Shown: positions 12,747 through 22,300, counted from the first letter of the stretch. The stretch: DNA of 64,000 bases from Phoebastria nigripes (GCA_035582835.1 JAYKAV010000678.1:1643754-1707753); one strand, 5' to 3'. Notes: generated by a model from the letters alone, not told the origin. A program made the numbers and translations.

Positions 12747-12883
12747 CTGTCTTTATCTCAATCCACAAATTTTACTTTTTTTTTTTTTCCGATTCTCTCC
12801 CCCATCCCACTGTGGCAGGGGCAGTGAGTGAGCAGCTGTGTGGTGTTTGGCTGCCTGCCGGGTTAAACCACAACAGTCCTTTT

Positions 12884-12901
12884 TGGTGCCCAATGTGGGG
12901 C
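12884..12901 (+). promoter_or_regulatory. Primer binding site, tRNA-Lys1,2 type
   Basis: Eight bases after the 5' LTR, the 18 bases tggtgcccaatgtggggc match the complement of the 3' end of tRNA-Lys1,2 at 16 of 18 positions. Both differences are C to T, as expected from CpG decay. This site would prime minus-strand DNA synthesis. ERVL elements were named for tRNA-Leu priming, so the lysine type is noteworthy. Confidence 0.8.
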
Positions 12902-12997
12902 ATGAAGGGTTGAGATAATGACAGATCTGACCAAAGCTTGTTAAGGCAAAATGTGTTATAAGCATTCATTATATTGGTTCAATAGTCGCTGGTTACA

Positions 12998-13456
12998 ATG
13001 TTGATTTATTGGCTCTCAAAGTTGTGGGGCGGGCTCACAATGTTGTGTTATGTAATACCTTACTTGCAGTATATGTTCCCTGTTGTGCTGTTTATCACTG
13101 CTCGGAACTGGGTCAAGGTTATCATTTTGCTGCACTGTGTAACACTGTTTCATGATGTGATAAAATCATTGGTTGTGAGTCTAATCTGGTATTTGTACAC
13201 AGCATTGCCGTCATCTCTGTACCTTGGGAACCACCTCTCGGAAACTATTAATAATTACACAACTCTTTACCTTTTCTCCTCAGAGAAACAATTTACGGAG
13301 GGGGACACTTTCCCCCACTCCTTCGTCTTCCCTTTCATATCTCCAGAAACCCCTTTTTCTTCTGTCCTCTTCATGAAGACCTCCACAACAGTTCTTGAGA
13401 ATGTTGAATATCCTTTGGATGTTCAAACAAGCATTTCATATTGCTATGTCTCCTGA
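12998..13456 (+). CDS. Leader ORF: hydrophobic, probably multi-pass membrane protein of the provirus
   Basis: An uninterrupted 152-codon frame lies between the primer binding site and gag. The start chosen is the ATG at 12998, with A at -3. Residues 9-35 are uncharged and strongly hydrophobic, flanked by Lys8 and Arg36. Two further hydrophobic stretches lie at about 38-51 and 57-70, which suggests two to four membrane passes. An N-glycosylation sequon (NYT) is at residues 86-88, followed by a polar Ser/Thr/Phe-rich tail. The stop at 13454-13456 overlaps the beginning of the gag-side frame, which runs from 13441 in another phase. No domain is recognised. It may be a separate accessory protein, or an N-terminal extension of Gag cut off by an indel. 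It is striking that it is intact while every other frame of the provirus is broken. Function is unknown. Confidence 0.5.
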   Translation: MLIYWLSKLWGGLTMLCYVIPYLQYMFPVVLFITARNWVKVIILLHCVTLFHDVIKSLVVSLIWYLYTALPSSLYLGNHLSETINNYTTLYLFSSEKQFTEGDTFPHSFVFPFISPETPFSSVLFMKTSTTVLENVEYPLDVQTSISYCYVS

Positions 13457-14846
13457 ATGTGGTTCAGGTTTTGTTTAGGGTTAAACAACTATTTAGGAAT
13501 ACCGTCCAGAAATCAACCCCAGCAACAGACACTGTGGCTACTCAAACCCCTGCGACAGGCACTGCGGGTACTCCAACCCCTGTGACAGGCACTGCAGCTA
13601 CTCAAACCGCGGTGACAGGCACCGTGGGTACTCCAAACCCCCACGACAGGCACTGCAGCTACCCAAACCCTGGCGACAGACACTGCAGTTACTCCAACCG
13701 CAGCGACAGTCACTGTGTCTGAACCAGAGAACCAACCTGTGCTGGTATCAGTCGCCCCTATACAGAAGAGGAAATACACAAGAAAATCGGCTCGTAAGGG
13801 AGGAAGATGAACAAGGGCCATCACGAGAACAGGAGAAGGAAGAGGCAGAAGCCATAAATGAGATGGTAACCACCTGATCCCTATCTCTGACTGAGCTGCG
13901 AGATATGTGAAAAGATTTCAGTGGTTGTCCAGGTGAGCACATTGTCACCTGGCTGCTCCAATGCTCGGATAACGGGGCCAGTAGCCTGGAATTAGAGNNT
14001 AGGGAAGCCAAGCAGCTGGGATCCCTTTCTAGGGAAGGGGGCATTGACAAAGCGATTGGAAAAGCGGCACAAGTCCTCAGCCTCTGGAGGCGACTCCTGT
14101 CAGGCGTGAAGGAAAGGTATCCCTTCAAGGAAGATGTTCTATGTCACCCAGGCAAGTGGACCACCATGGAGAGAGGTATCCAGTACCTGAGGGAATTAGC
14201 CATGCTGGAGGTGATTTATGATGACCTGAACAACGAGCAGTTACCCAAAGATCCAGATGAAGTCAAGTGCACCCGACCCATGTGGCAGAAGTTTGTACGG
14301 AGCGCACCAGCATCGCATGCAAACTCATTGGCAGTAATGGCCTGGAAAGATGGAGAGGAACAATTGGTGGATGAATTGGCTGGGCAACTCTGGCAATATG
14401 AAGAAAGTCTCTCTTCCTCCCTATGGGCCTGCATCTCTGCTGTGGAGAAACTGTCCCAGGAAGTCCAGCAACTCAAAGAAGGTATGTCCTATTCCCCACC
14501 TGTACAGACCAGTATCTCAGCCATTAGGAGTAAGCGTTCCTCTGCTCAAGAGAGAAGATATAGTGGATACACACCATGGGGTACCCTGTGGTTTTACCTG
14601 CATGACCACAGAGAGGACATGAGGAAGTGGTATGGAAAATCTACCTCAACCCTAGAGGCATGGGTACATGAGTTGCAAGGAAAAACAATCACAAAAGGGG
14701 GTTCTTCCAGGAAAATTGCTGCTCCAGTTTCCAGTGAGCAGTTCCCCAGACAGAGCAGAACGGCTGATTTCACTTCCGATTTTAATAAAGGGACTTTTGA
14801 TTCACATCTACAAGAAGTGAGTAACGAGTACTATGACCAGGACTAG
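13441..14846 (+). pseudogene. gag (broken by two frame changes and two stops)
   Basis: Encodes the structural polyprotein of the provirus. The frame runs from about 13441 through a Thr/Ala/Pro-rich tandem repeat, changes phase near 13636 (one extra C in repeat unit 5) and again near 13795 after a basic KRKYTRKSAR stretch. It then stays in one phase to 14846. In that last phase TGA stops lie at 13875-13877 and 13908-13910, and two N bases at 13988-13989. From 14106 to 14846 it is open for 246 codons, with a Trp-rich helical-looking region, consistent with a capsid-like part, and a Ser/Arg-rich tail. No CCHC zinc knuckle is visible. It ends in a single TAG that is in phase with the protease frame. 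Identity rests on position and composition rather than on a clear domain. Confidence 0.75.
13510..13720 (+). repeat. Seven-unit 30-bp tandem repeat inside gag
   Basis: Units start at 13510, 13540, 13570, 13600, 13630, 13661 and 13691. All are 30 bases except the fifth, which is 31. Units 2 to 5 alternate between an ActCaa...ggt type and an actCca...gct type, giving a 60-bp higher-order period. In the gag phase each unit encodes ten residues rich in Thr, Ala and Pro. The extra base in unit 5 causes the first gag frame change. Degenerate arrays of this kind arise by slippage or unequal exchange. Confidence 0.9.
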
Positions 14847-15356
14847 AGGGGCCCTGCCTCCAGCCAGGTGGAGGAAAGGGACAACCGGATTTACTGGACT
14901 GTGTGGATTCGATGGCCTGGCACATCAGACCCACAGGAGTGTAAGGCTCTCGTAGACACCGGTGCACAGCGTACCCTGATGCCATCAAGCTATAAAGGGG
15001 CAGAACCCATTTGTATTTCTGGAGTAACAGGGGGATCCCAAGAGCTGACTGTATTGGAGGCTGAAGTGAGCCTAACGGGGAACGAGTGGCAGAAGCACCC
15101 CATTGTGACTGGCCCACAGGCTCCGTGGATCCTTGGCATAGACTACCTCAGGAGAGGGTATTTCAAGGACCCAAAAGGGTACCGGTGGGCTTTTGGTGTA
15201 GCTGCCTTGGAGACAGAGGAAATTAAACAGCTGTCCACCTTGCCTGGTCTCTCAGAGGACCCTTCTGTTGTGGAGTTGCTGAGGGTCAAGGAAGAACAGG
15301 TGCCAATGGCTACCACAACGGTGCACCGGCAGCAATATTGCACCGAGACTCTCTGA
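14847..15356 (+). pseudogene. Retroviral aspartic protease (pro)
   Basis: This frame follows the gag TAG in the same phase and is open to a TGA at 15354-15356. The active-site triad region reads LVDTGAQ, with the catalytic Asp codon at 14954-14956. The partner motif ILGIDYL (around 15130-15150) matches the conserved C-terminal block of retropepsins. The protease cleaves Gag and Pol during particle maturation as a homodimer. The start of the mature protein is not marked by an ATG; expression probably needed readthrough of the TAG or came as a Gag-Pro-Pol fusion. The following RT lies in another phase, so an indel near 15330-15345 separates them. An initiator ATG at 15306 exists but is unlikely to matter. 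Confidence 0.85.
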
Positions 15357-15587
15357 TTCCCATCCATAAGCTGATTCGTCTATTGGAGAGCCAAGGAGTG
15401 ATCAGCAAGACTCACTCACCCTTTAATAGTCCCATATGGCCAGTGCGAAAGTCTAATGGAGAGTGGAGACTAACAGTAGACTATCGTGGCCTGAACGAAG
15501 CCACGCCACCGCTGAGTGCTGCTGTGCCGGACATGCTAGAACTTCAATATGAACTGGAGTCAAAGGCAGCCAAGTGGTATGCCACCA
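15338..15587 (+). pseudogene. Reverse transcriptase, N-terminal part (cut by an assembly gap)
   Basis: About 83 codons of the RT fingers and palm. Visible blocks are the IPIHKLI-LLESQGVI stretch, SPFNSPIWPVRKSNGEWRL and VDYRGLNEAT, the classic start of retroviral RT. The phase differs from protease. The frame runs straight into 508 N bases, which swallow the catalytic Asp of motif A and the YxDD box, so it cannot be judged whether the catalytic core was intact. Confidence 0.9.
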
Positions 15588-16095
15588 NNNNNNNNNNNNN
15601 NNNNNNNNNNNNNNNNNNNNNNNNNNNNNNNNNNNNNNNNNNNNNNNNNNNNNNNNNNNNNNNNNNNNNNNNNNNNNNNNNNNNNNNNNNNNNNNNNNNN
15701 NNNNNNNNNNNNNNNNNNNNNNNNNNNNNNNNNNNNNNNNNNNNNNNNNNNNNNNNNNNNNNNNNNNNNNNNNNNNNNNNNNNNNNNNNNNNNNNNNNNN
15801 NNNNNNNNNNNNNNNNNNNNNNNNNNNNNNNNNNNNNNNNNNNNNNNNNNNNNNNNNNNNNNNNNNNNNNNNNNNNNNNNNNNNNNNNNNNNNNNNNNNN
15901 NNNNNNNNNNNNNNNNNNNNNNNNNNNNNNNNNNNNNNNNNNNNNNNNNNNNNNNNNNNNNNNNNNNNNNNNNNNNNNNNNNNNNNNNNNNNNNNNNNNN
16001 NNNNNNNNNNNNNNNNNNNNNNNNNNNNNNNNNNNNNNNNNNNNNNNNNNNNNNNNNNNNNNNNNNNNNNNNNNNNNNNNNNNNNNNNNNNNNNN
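15588..16095. other. 508-base N gap in the RT core
   Basis: A run of unspecified bases. The flanking frames show that the missing part is the RT palm and YxDD box. Whether the true length is 508 is unknown, so phases on the two sides cannot be compared. Confidence 0.99.
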
Positions 16096-16695
16096 TATGG
16101 GGCAACACAGCAGAAGAAGTTTCTGAGAAAGGGGAGAGAAGAGTCCAAATCCTTCTGAAGGCCGGTTTTGCTGTAAAACAAAGTAAGGTCAAGGGACCTC
16201 CACAGGAGATCCAGCTTTTAGGAATAAAAAGGCAGGACGGACGTCGTCAGATCCCAATGGATCTGTCGTCAGATCAACAAAATAACAGCCATGTCCCCAC
16301 CAGCTAGCAAAAAGGAAACACAAGCTTTCTTAGGCATTGTGGGTTTTTGGAGAATGCATATTCCAGATTACAGTCAGATCGTAAGCTCTCTCTATCAAGT
16401 GACCCGGAAGAAGAATGACTTCAAATGGGGCCCTGAGCAACAACAAGCCTTTGAACAAATTAAACAGGAGATAGTTCATGCAGTAGCCNTTGGGCCAGTC
16501 NGGGCNNGNCAAGATNTNANNAATGTGCTCTACACCGCAGCCGGGGAGAATGGCCCTACCTGGAGCCTCTGGCAGAAAGCACCAGGGGAGACTCGAGGTC
16601 AACCCCTGGGGTTTTGGAGTCGGGGATACAGAGGATACGAGGCCTGCTATACTCCAAGTGAGAAGGAGATATTGGCAGCATATGAAGGAGTTTGA
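16096..16695 (+). pseudogene. Reverse transcriptase, thumb and connection (frame change and stop)
   Basis: After the gap the frame (phase of 15549) encodes an RT thumb-like stretch including KAGFAVKQSKVKGPPQEIQLLG. Near 16260-16285 the reading phase moves by one, close to a repeated tcgtcagatc (about 16226-16235 and 16268-16277 region), and then continues with KKETQAFLGIVGFWRMHIPDY, the conserved start of the connection domain. A TGA at 16693-16695 interrupts the frame, which continues in the same phase in the RNase H-integrase part. Several single N bases lie between 16489 and 16521. Confidence 0.85.
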
Positions 16696-18336
16696 GCTGC
16701 TTTGGAAGTGGTTGGTACTGAAGCACAGCTCCTCCTGGCACCCCAACTGCCGGTGCTGGGCTGGATGTTCAAAGNNAGGGTCCCCTCTACACATCATGCA
16801 ACTGATGCTACGTGGAGTAAGTGGGTTGCGCTGATCACACAACGGGCTCAAATAGGAAACCCCAGTCACCCAGGAATCTTGGAAGTGATCACGAACTGGC
16901 CAGAAGGCAAAGATTTCAGCATACCGCCAGAGGGAGAGGTGACGTGTGCTGAGGAGGCCCCACTGTATAATAAACTACCAGGAAATGAGAAGCAATATGC
17001 CCTGTTCACTGATGGGTCCTGTCGTCTTGTGGGAAAGCATCGGAGGTGGAAGGCTGCTGTGTGGAGTCCTACACGACAAGTTGCAGAAACTGCCAAAGGA
17101 GAAGGTGAATCAAGCCAGTTTGCAGAGGTGAAAGCCATCCAGCTGGCTTTGGATATTGCTGAACAAGAAAAATGGCCATTACTTTATCTCTACACTGACT
17201 CACGGATGGTGGCAAACGCCCTGTGGGGGTGGTTGCAGCAATGGAAGCAGAACAACTGGCAGCGCAGAGGCAAACCCATCTGGGCTGCCGCATTGTGGCG
17301 AGGTATTGCTGCCCGGATAGAGAACCTGATTGTAAGAGTACATCATGTAGATGCTCANGTACCCAAGAGTCAGGCCACTGAAGAACATCAAAACAACCAG
17401 CAGGTGGACCAGGCTGCTAAGATTGAAGTGGCTCACGTGGATCTGGACTGGCAACATAAGGGTGAATTATTTATAGTTTGGTGGGCCGAAAACACTTCAG
17501 GCCATCAAGGAAGAGATGCAACATATAGATGGGCTTGTGATCGAGAGGTGGACTCAACCATGGACACTGTTGCACAGGTTATCCATGAATGTGAAACATG
17601 CGCTGCCATCAAGCAAGCCAAGCGAGTAAAGCCTCTTTGGTATGGAGGACGATGGCTGAAATATAAATATGGGGAGGCCTGGCAGATTGATTATATCACA
17701 CTCCCACAAACCCGCCAAGGCAAGTGCCATGTGCTCACCATGGTGGAAGCAACTACCGGATGGCTGGAAACATATCCCGTGCCCCATGCCACTGCCTGGA
17801 ACACTATCCTGGGCCTTGAAAAGCAAGTCTTATGGCAACATGGCACCCCAGAAAGAATTGAGTCAGACAACGGGACTCATTTCCGAAACACCCTCATAGA
17901 CACCTGGGCCAAAGAGCATGGCATTGAGTGGGCATATCACATCCCCTATCATGCACCAGCCTCTGGGAAAATTGAACGATACAATGGACTGCTAAAGACT
18001 ACACTGAGAGCAATGGGTGGTGGGACATTCAAGCATTGGGATACACATCTAGCAAAAGCCACCTGGCTAGTCAACACCAGGGGATCTTTCAATCGAGCTG
18101 GCCCTGCCCAATCAAAAGTTTTATGTACTGTAGATGGGGATAAAGTTCCTGTAGTGCACATTAAAAATATGCTGGGGAAGACAGTCTGGGTTAGTCCTGC
18201 CTCAGGCAAGGGAAAACCCATTCGTGGGATTGCTTTTGCCCAAGGNCCTGGGTGNANTTGGTGGGNAATGCGAAAGGATGGGGAAGTCCGATGTGTACCT
18301 CAAGGGGATTTGATTTTGGGTGAAAATAGCAAATGA
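16696..18336 (+). pseudogene. RNase H and integrase (open 3' part of pol)
   Basis: An open frame of 544 codons when counted from 16702. RNase H, which removes the RNA strand during reverse transcription, shows its four acidic residues: D104 in FTDGS, E142 in QFAEVKA, D166 in YTDSRM and D236 in QQVDQA. Integrase follows from about residue 250. The zinc domain shows H268 (SGHQGRD) and C297/C300 (CETC); the second His is not obvious. The catalytic core has D330 (QIDYI), D389 (SDNGTH) and E425 (GKIERYN), a DD(35)E spacing typical of retroviral integrase. A short C-terminal domain ends at TGA 18334-18336. N bases at 16775-16776, 17358 and 18246-18267 blur a few residues. In phase with the connection domain but cut off from it by the TGA at 16693. 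Confidence 0.93.
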
Positions 18337-18755
18337 ACTGAATTGTATGATGTTAATTGCTATATAATACTGTATGTCATCACTTCTATGGTTGCTATAT
18401 GTCATATCAATGGTATTACAGTAAAAATCACCACGATTAATGAAGAATGAACTTTGATGAAACCAACAAAGTGCAACGATGATAGAACCGGACAAGCACA
18501 GCGATAATGGAACCAGAACTGGCTTCAGCATGCAACAATCCAACACCACACACCATCTCTCCTGCCCTGAAGGACTGTTATGACAGATGGAGCCCAAAGT
18601 CATGGACTAAATGAACTCAATGGACACTTCAGAGGGATGGCCCATAGACAAACGGAATGATATGTGTGTGTATATATCAAAAGACAAGAAAAGTGGTGGT
18701 GATTAATTGGAATGTATTGGAAAATGTGAGATCTAGGCATGACGTAGATGGATAG
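18337..18755 (+). other. Non-coding stretch between integrase and polypurine tract
   Basis: About 420 bases with no open frame resembling env or dUTPase on the sense strand. Contains a short tgtgtgtgtatatat run near 18663-18677. Absence of env supports an intracellular, ERVL-like lifestyle. Confidence 0.7.
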
Positions 18756-18768
18756 AATAAGGGGTGGA
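18756..18768 (+). promoter_or_regulatory. Polypurine tract before the 3' LTR
   Basis: aataaggggtgga lies three bases before the 3' LTR start. It is short and interrupted by two T bases, but it stands where the plus-strand primer must be. Confidence 0.6.
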
Positions 18769-18771
18769 TAC

Positions 18772-19128
18772 TGTCCTGGTTTCAGCTGGGATAGAGTTAA
18801 TTTTTTTCCTAGTAGTTGGTATAGTGCTATGTTTTGGATTTAGTATGAGAAGAATGTTGATAACACACTGATGTTTTTAGTTGTTGCTAAGTAGTCTACT
18901 AGTCCAGGACTTTTCATCTTCCCATGCTCTGCCAGGTGCACAAGAAGCTGGGAGGGAGCATAGCCAGGACAGCTAACCCAACTGGCCAACAGGGTATTCC
19001 ATACCATACGATGTCATGCTGAGTATAGAAATAGGAGATGTGGTCCAGGAAGTAGTGATCGCTGCTTGGGTATTTGTCGGTGGGTGGTGAGCAATTGCAT
19101 TGTGCATCACTCATTTTGTATATTCTAC

Positions 19129-19168
<40 letters not shown>

Positions 19169-19319
19169 TTCCCTTCCTTTTCTGTTCTATTAAACTGTCT
19201 TTATCTCAACCCACAAATTTTACTTTTTTTTTCCGATTCTCTCCCCCATCCCGCTGTGGGGGGGGCAGTGAGCTAGCAGCTGTGTGGTGTTTGGCTGTCT
19301 GCNGGGTTAAACCACAACA
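18772..19319 (+). repeat. 3' LTR
   Basis: Begins tgtcctgg and ends ccacaaca. It aligns with the 5' LTR along its length with roughly 35 mismatches by eye. It has about 13 extra bases near its start and an (ATT)13 array at the site of the C15 run. The CRE-type octamer is mutated. The TATA-like word and ATTAAA (19189-19194) are kept. Confidence 0.93.
19130..19168 (+). repeat. (ATT)13 microsatellite inside the 3' LTR
   Basis: Thirteen perfect ATT units directly after tattctacc, exactly where the 5' LTR has att followed by C15 (12711-12725). Confidence 0.97.
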
Positions 19320-19324
19320 AGAGG
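19320..19324. repeat. Target-site duplication, right copy (agagg)
   Basis: Perfect match to 12356-12360; marks the downstream edge of the integration. Confidence 0.85.
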
Positions 19325-22300
19325 CTTGCTTGTTGTTTTGTTGTTGCTGTAGTTGCTGTTTTTGTTGTTTGAAGAATCTCACTTGCCACTGCAACTCTCA
19401 TCACTTCGTTCCTCTTCAGCATCCCCCTTCCTCTGCCTCCACCCACCCCACTTTCTTCTCCATCTCTTCCTCCATCCTTTTTGGTGATGTCACTGAGCTA
19501 GACCAGTCACCCACTCCCTGCCACCCTTACAGAAACCCTGCTCAAAGTGAGACTCTGCTGCAGTAATCTAATCTGGAATGTGCTATTTGATTTCAGCAGC
19601 TCAATTGGATCAGCCGCCTGCAGAGCTACACACTCTCCTGCCAGCTTGGCAGAGCGGAGCTTAACCACTTCCCTTCAAGGCCAGGTCTGGTAAGCATGGG
19701 ATGTAGTTCCACCATGAATCAACTCAGAGCTGAAAGAAATAGCAGGAGCCCATGGAAAATATCCTATAGACTTAAGTAAGGTTAAATTAAATGAGAACTA
19801 TTGACATCATCAGTTTTTTTGTACTTCGTTCTGCAGGCTGAAGATTTTTAATGGCGGCGAAGGGCAGCAAATTCCTTTTTGTCCCCTAGCAGCAGGAAAC
19901 AGGTCACCTCCAGACTGTGTCCCCAGGTCTCTCATGACTCTCCTCCTTTGGCCTAGAATTTCAATTCTCCTCTTTCTGCTTGAACACACGTTAACTATAG
20001 CATTCAGGAGCGACCATTTCTATAACTATTGTGTCACTACCACACAGAATTATTTGGTGAAGGACATAATTATCCATCAGATTGAAAAGGCTGGTTTAGA
20101 AGCACCCACCCCAACCTCACACATTCAGTTTGACAGGANTTCTTCCCAAGAGATCAGTCAGCATCTGCATGCTTGCAGGGTGCTCCAAAGTTCATGGTGC
20201 CTGGTGAGCCCAGGCGTTCATACCTCAAGCTAAAATAAACTGAAGAAAGCTTTTAAAATTATTGCGCAGCTTATAAAATGCAGCACTTGCTTCTCACGTC
20301 ATGCCAGCTCTTTTGGTTCCACTCGTAAGCTTCTTCAGTGGCTGAACTCATAGACGGCTCTGCTTTTAAATNGTGCTAGGTGCAGTCCATAGGCTGTCAG
20401 CTGCCCTGGGAGGCAGTGTGCTGCTAAATATTTAATGTTTTCTTTTCTCTTCTTTTTTTTTTTTTTTTCCTTAGGAGACAAATATCTTACTCTTTCTCTT
20501 CTGGCTTCTTCACTGAGATGCAGTCCTCAGAGTCTGACAATCTGTCAACAACTTCTTAAAGTATTCAGGGTGGGGGTGGGAGTGGAAAACTTGTTCAAGT
20601 TCATGACCACTTTTTCTTGGAACTGGTCATCTGGGTTCCCCTCACCCGCTTCAAAGCTTGATTCAATTTTAAAACTTGTTAGATAAAGCACTATGCGCAA
20701 TGCTATGGATAAAATAATTATTCCAAAATGTACCGTGGCAAAACTGTGTACCCAATGTTCAGCAGACGCTTTATTTAACACAGTTAATTTTCCTTTAGAA
20801 TTCCTGCCCCATTCCCCCCTTGCTTCTTATCTCACAGGTCTTCATGTGTACATGTTTTCTCTATGGTATAGATGAACATCTTCTTTAAAGATCACATTGT
20901 TTCTTTTTCTTTTCCTCCTCATTATCAATAAACTCCAAAATGCTGAATTTTGTGTCCAACTTTAAAACTGATGACGTTAGGCCAAGTTCAAATTGAGCAA
21001 TATGTGTGAGCATGTGAGACTTAAAAGGATTATTTGCCAACTCATGACCATTGAAGCTGTATTTTAGAGACTTATACTTGAAATCTTGCCAAGGAAAACA
21101 ACTTTATGAGCTTTTATTACTGTCTATTCCTAAAGGAGGAATGATAGCTCCACTGATATTACCTCTAAGCTCTTCTACTCACCTTTACTTTACTCACTGC
21201 TGCCATAGGTTTTATGTTGTGAAAACAGATGAAACATAGGTGGCATTTGCCTTTCAAATATAGAGTAGATCAGGCCAATAAATTCTGGTTAAAAGAAGGA
21301 TTCTCTTGAAAATGCAGAAGTTTGGTTACAATGCTGTGGTGCTTCAATAGCTATTAGTTTTTCACACTACGATATGCAATATTTGATCTGAACAGCATGA
21401 AGAAAATAGGCATATTCCTGACCCACTACTGGGTAGCAACAGAGCTCTGCATTATGCCTGCTTAGTAAGTGCTTTTTGATAAATAAAGAAGCCAAATCCA
21501 TGGAGCCTCATTCCCACCCTGCCTACAGTACTCTTATTCTTTTGTAAATTCATGGAACTGTATAGAATTCAGTTATTTAAGCCTGCAGTGATTACATGAA
21601 AATGAACCAAATCTGATCACCACAAGAGAAAATAAAAATTTACAAAGCCCCTTTCCCCCCCCCCCCCGAAATATCTAAACAGATTTCAAAATAATACATG
21701 CATCTTTTGTGAAAATGTCTGTATTTCAAGGAGCTTCTGACAAAATGACTGTATGGCAAGGTGCTCCTGACAAAAGGCGATGAGGTGAAGAGTCTGGGCA
21801 CTTAGGCTTCTGGCAGTCATGCTGCAAGGTGGAAGCCTGGGCACTGGGGCTTCTGCATGGCTCACCTGTTGTGAAGCCAGGACCTCCCAGAGTCACTGCT
21901 CAGGGGCTCCTTGGTGCCTCTGAGGGCTCCTTGGCAGCTGGTTCCTCTCTCAGGGCAGAAGGGTAGAGGATGCCATGGCTGAACCAAGGACTCTGCTGCT
22001 CAGTCTGCCAGCTCCATTTTCTTTCAGAACGAAATGTGTGCATTGTTTCAAAATGATGCTTCTGCCTAGACGTTTTCCTTCACAGGACATTTCAAAGTTT
22101 CTACTCTGTGCTCCAAAACATAATGCTTTTTCAGGATGTTGAAGTTTCAGAATGGAAATGAAGATTTCTGAACAGTGACACGTAACTAGTGCCTTTGCAA
22201 TGCTGTTGGTAGGGAAGCCAAGGAGTGAAGTTACTTTGATCAAGTTTGAGGGGCAAAGAAAGAGCAAGGAAGAGCTCTTAATGGTATCGGTGCTGTGCAT

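Larger units (their letters stand above)
12361..12875 (+). repeat. 5' LTR
   Basis: Begins tgtcctag and ends ccacaaca. It aligns along its whole length with the 3' LTR at 18772-19319. It lacks about 13 bases present near the start of the 3' LTR, and has a C15 run (12711-12725) where the 3' LTR has an ATT microsatellite. A TATA-like element, a poly(A) signal and a TGACGTCA site are visible and annotated separately. The U3/R/U5 borders cannot be placed exactly by eye. Confidence 0.93.
12361..19319 (+). mobile_element. Env-less ERVL-like endogenous retrovirus (provirus)
   Basis: A complete but inactive provirus of 6959 bases, including a 508-base N gap. Order: 5' LTR, primer binding site complementary to tRNA-Lys1,2 type, leader ORF, gag, protease, reverse transcriptase, RNase H, integrase, polypurine tract, 3' LTR. 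No env or dUTPase frame lies between the integrase stop (18336) and the 3' LTR. LTRs begin TG and end CA and are flanked by agagg. The 5-bp duplication, lack of env and integrase-terminal pol point to the ERVL (class III) group, although the primer site is of the lysine rather than leucine type. Breaks: two stops and two frame changes in gag, at least two visible frame changes and one stop in pol. The LTRs differ at roughly 35 of about 480 aligned positions by eye. Name and subfamily need a repeat-library search. Confidence 0.92.

Noticed and set aside
13510..13720. CRISPR-like array
   Set aside because: Units are directly adjacent without spacers and are coding; it is a minisatellite in a eukaryotic provirus.
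13513..13824. 103-codon minus-strand open frame
   Set aside because: Antisense of the 30-bp gag repeat; the open frame is a by-product of repetition.
15338..16307. Several long frames across 15450-16307 on both strands
   Set aside because: They are artefacts of reading through the N gap; only the short real-sequence ends of the plus-strand frames are RT.
18337..18771. env or dUTPase of the provirus
   Set aside because: No sense-strand frame of useful length between the integrase stop and the 3' LTR.
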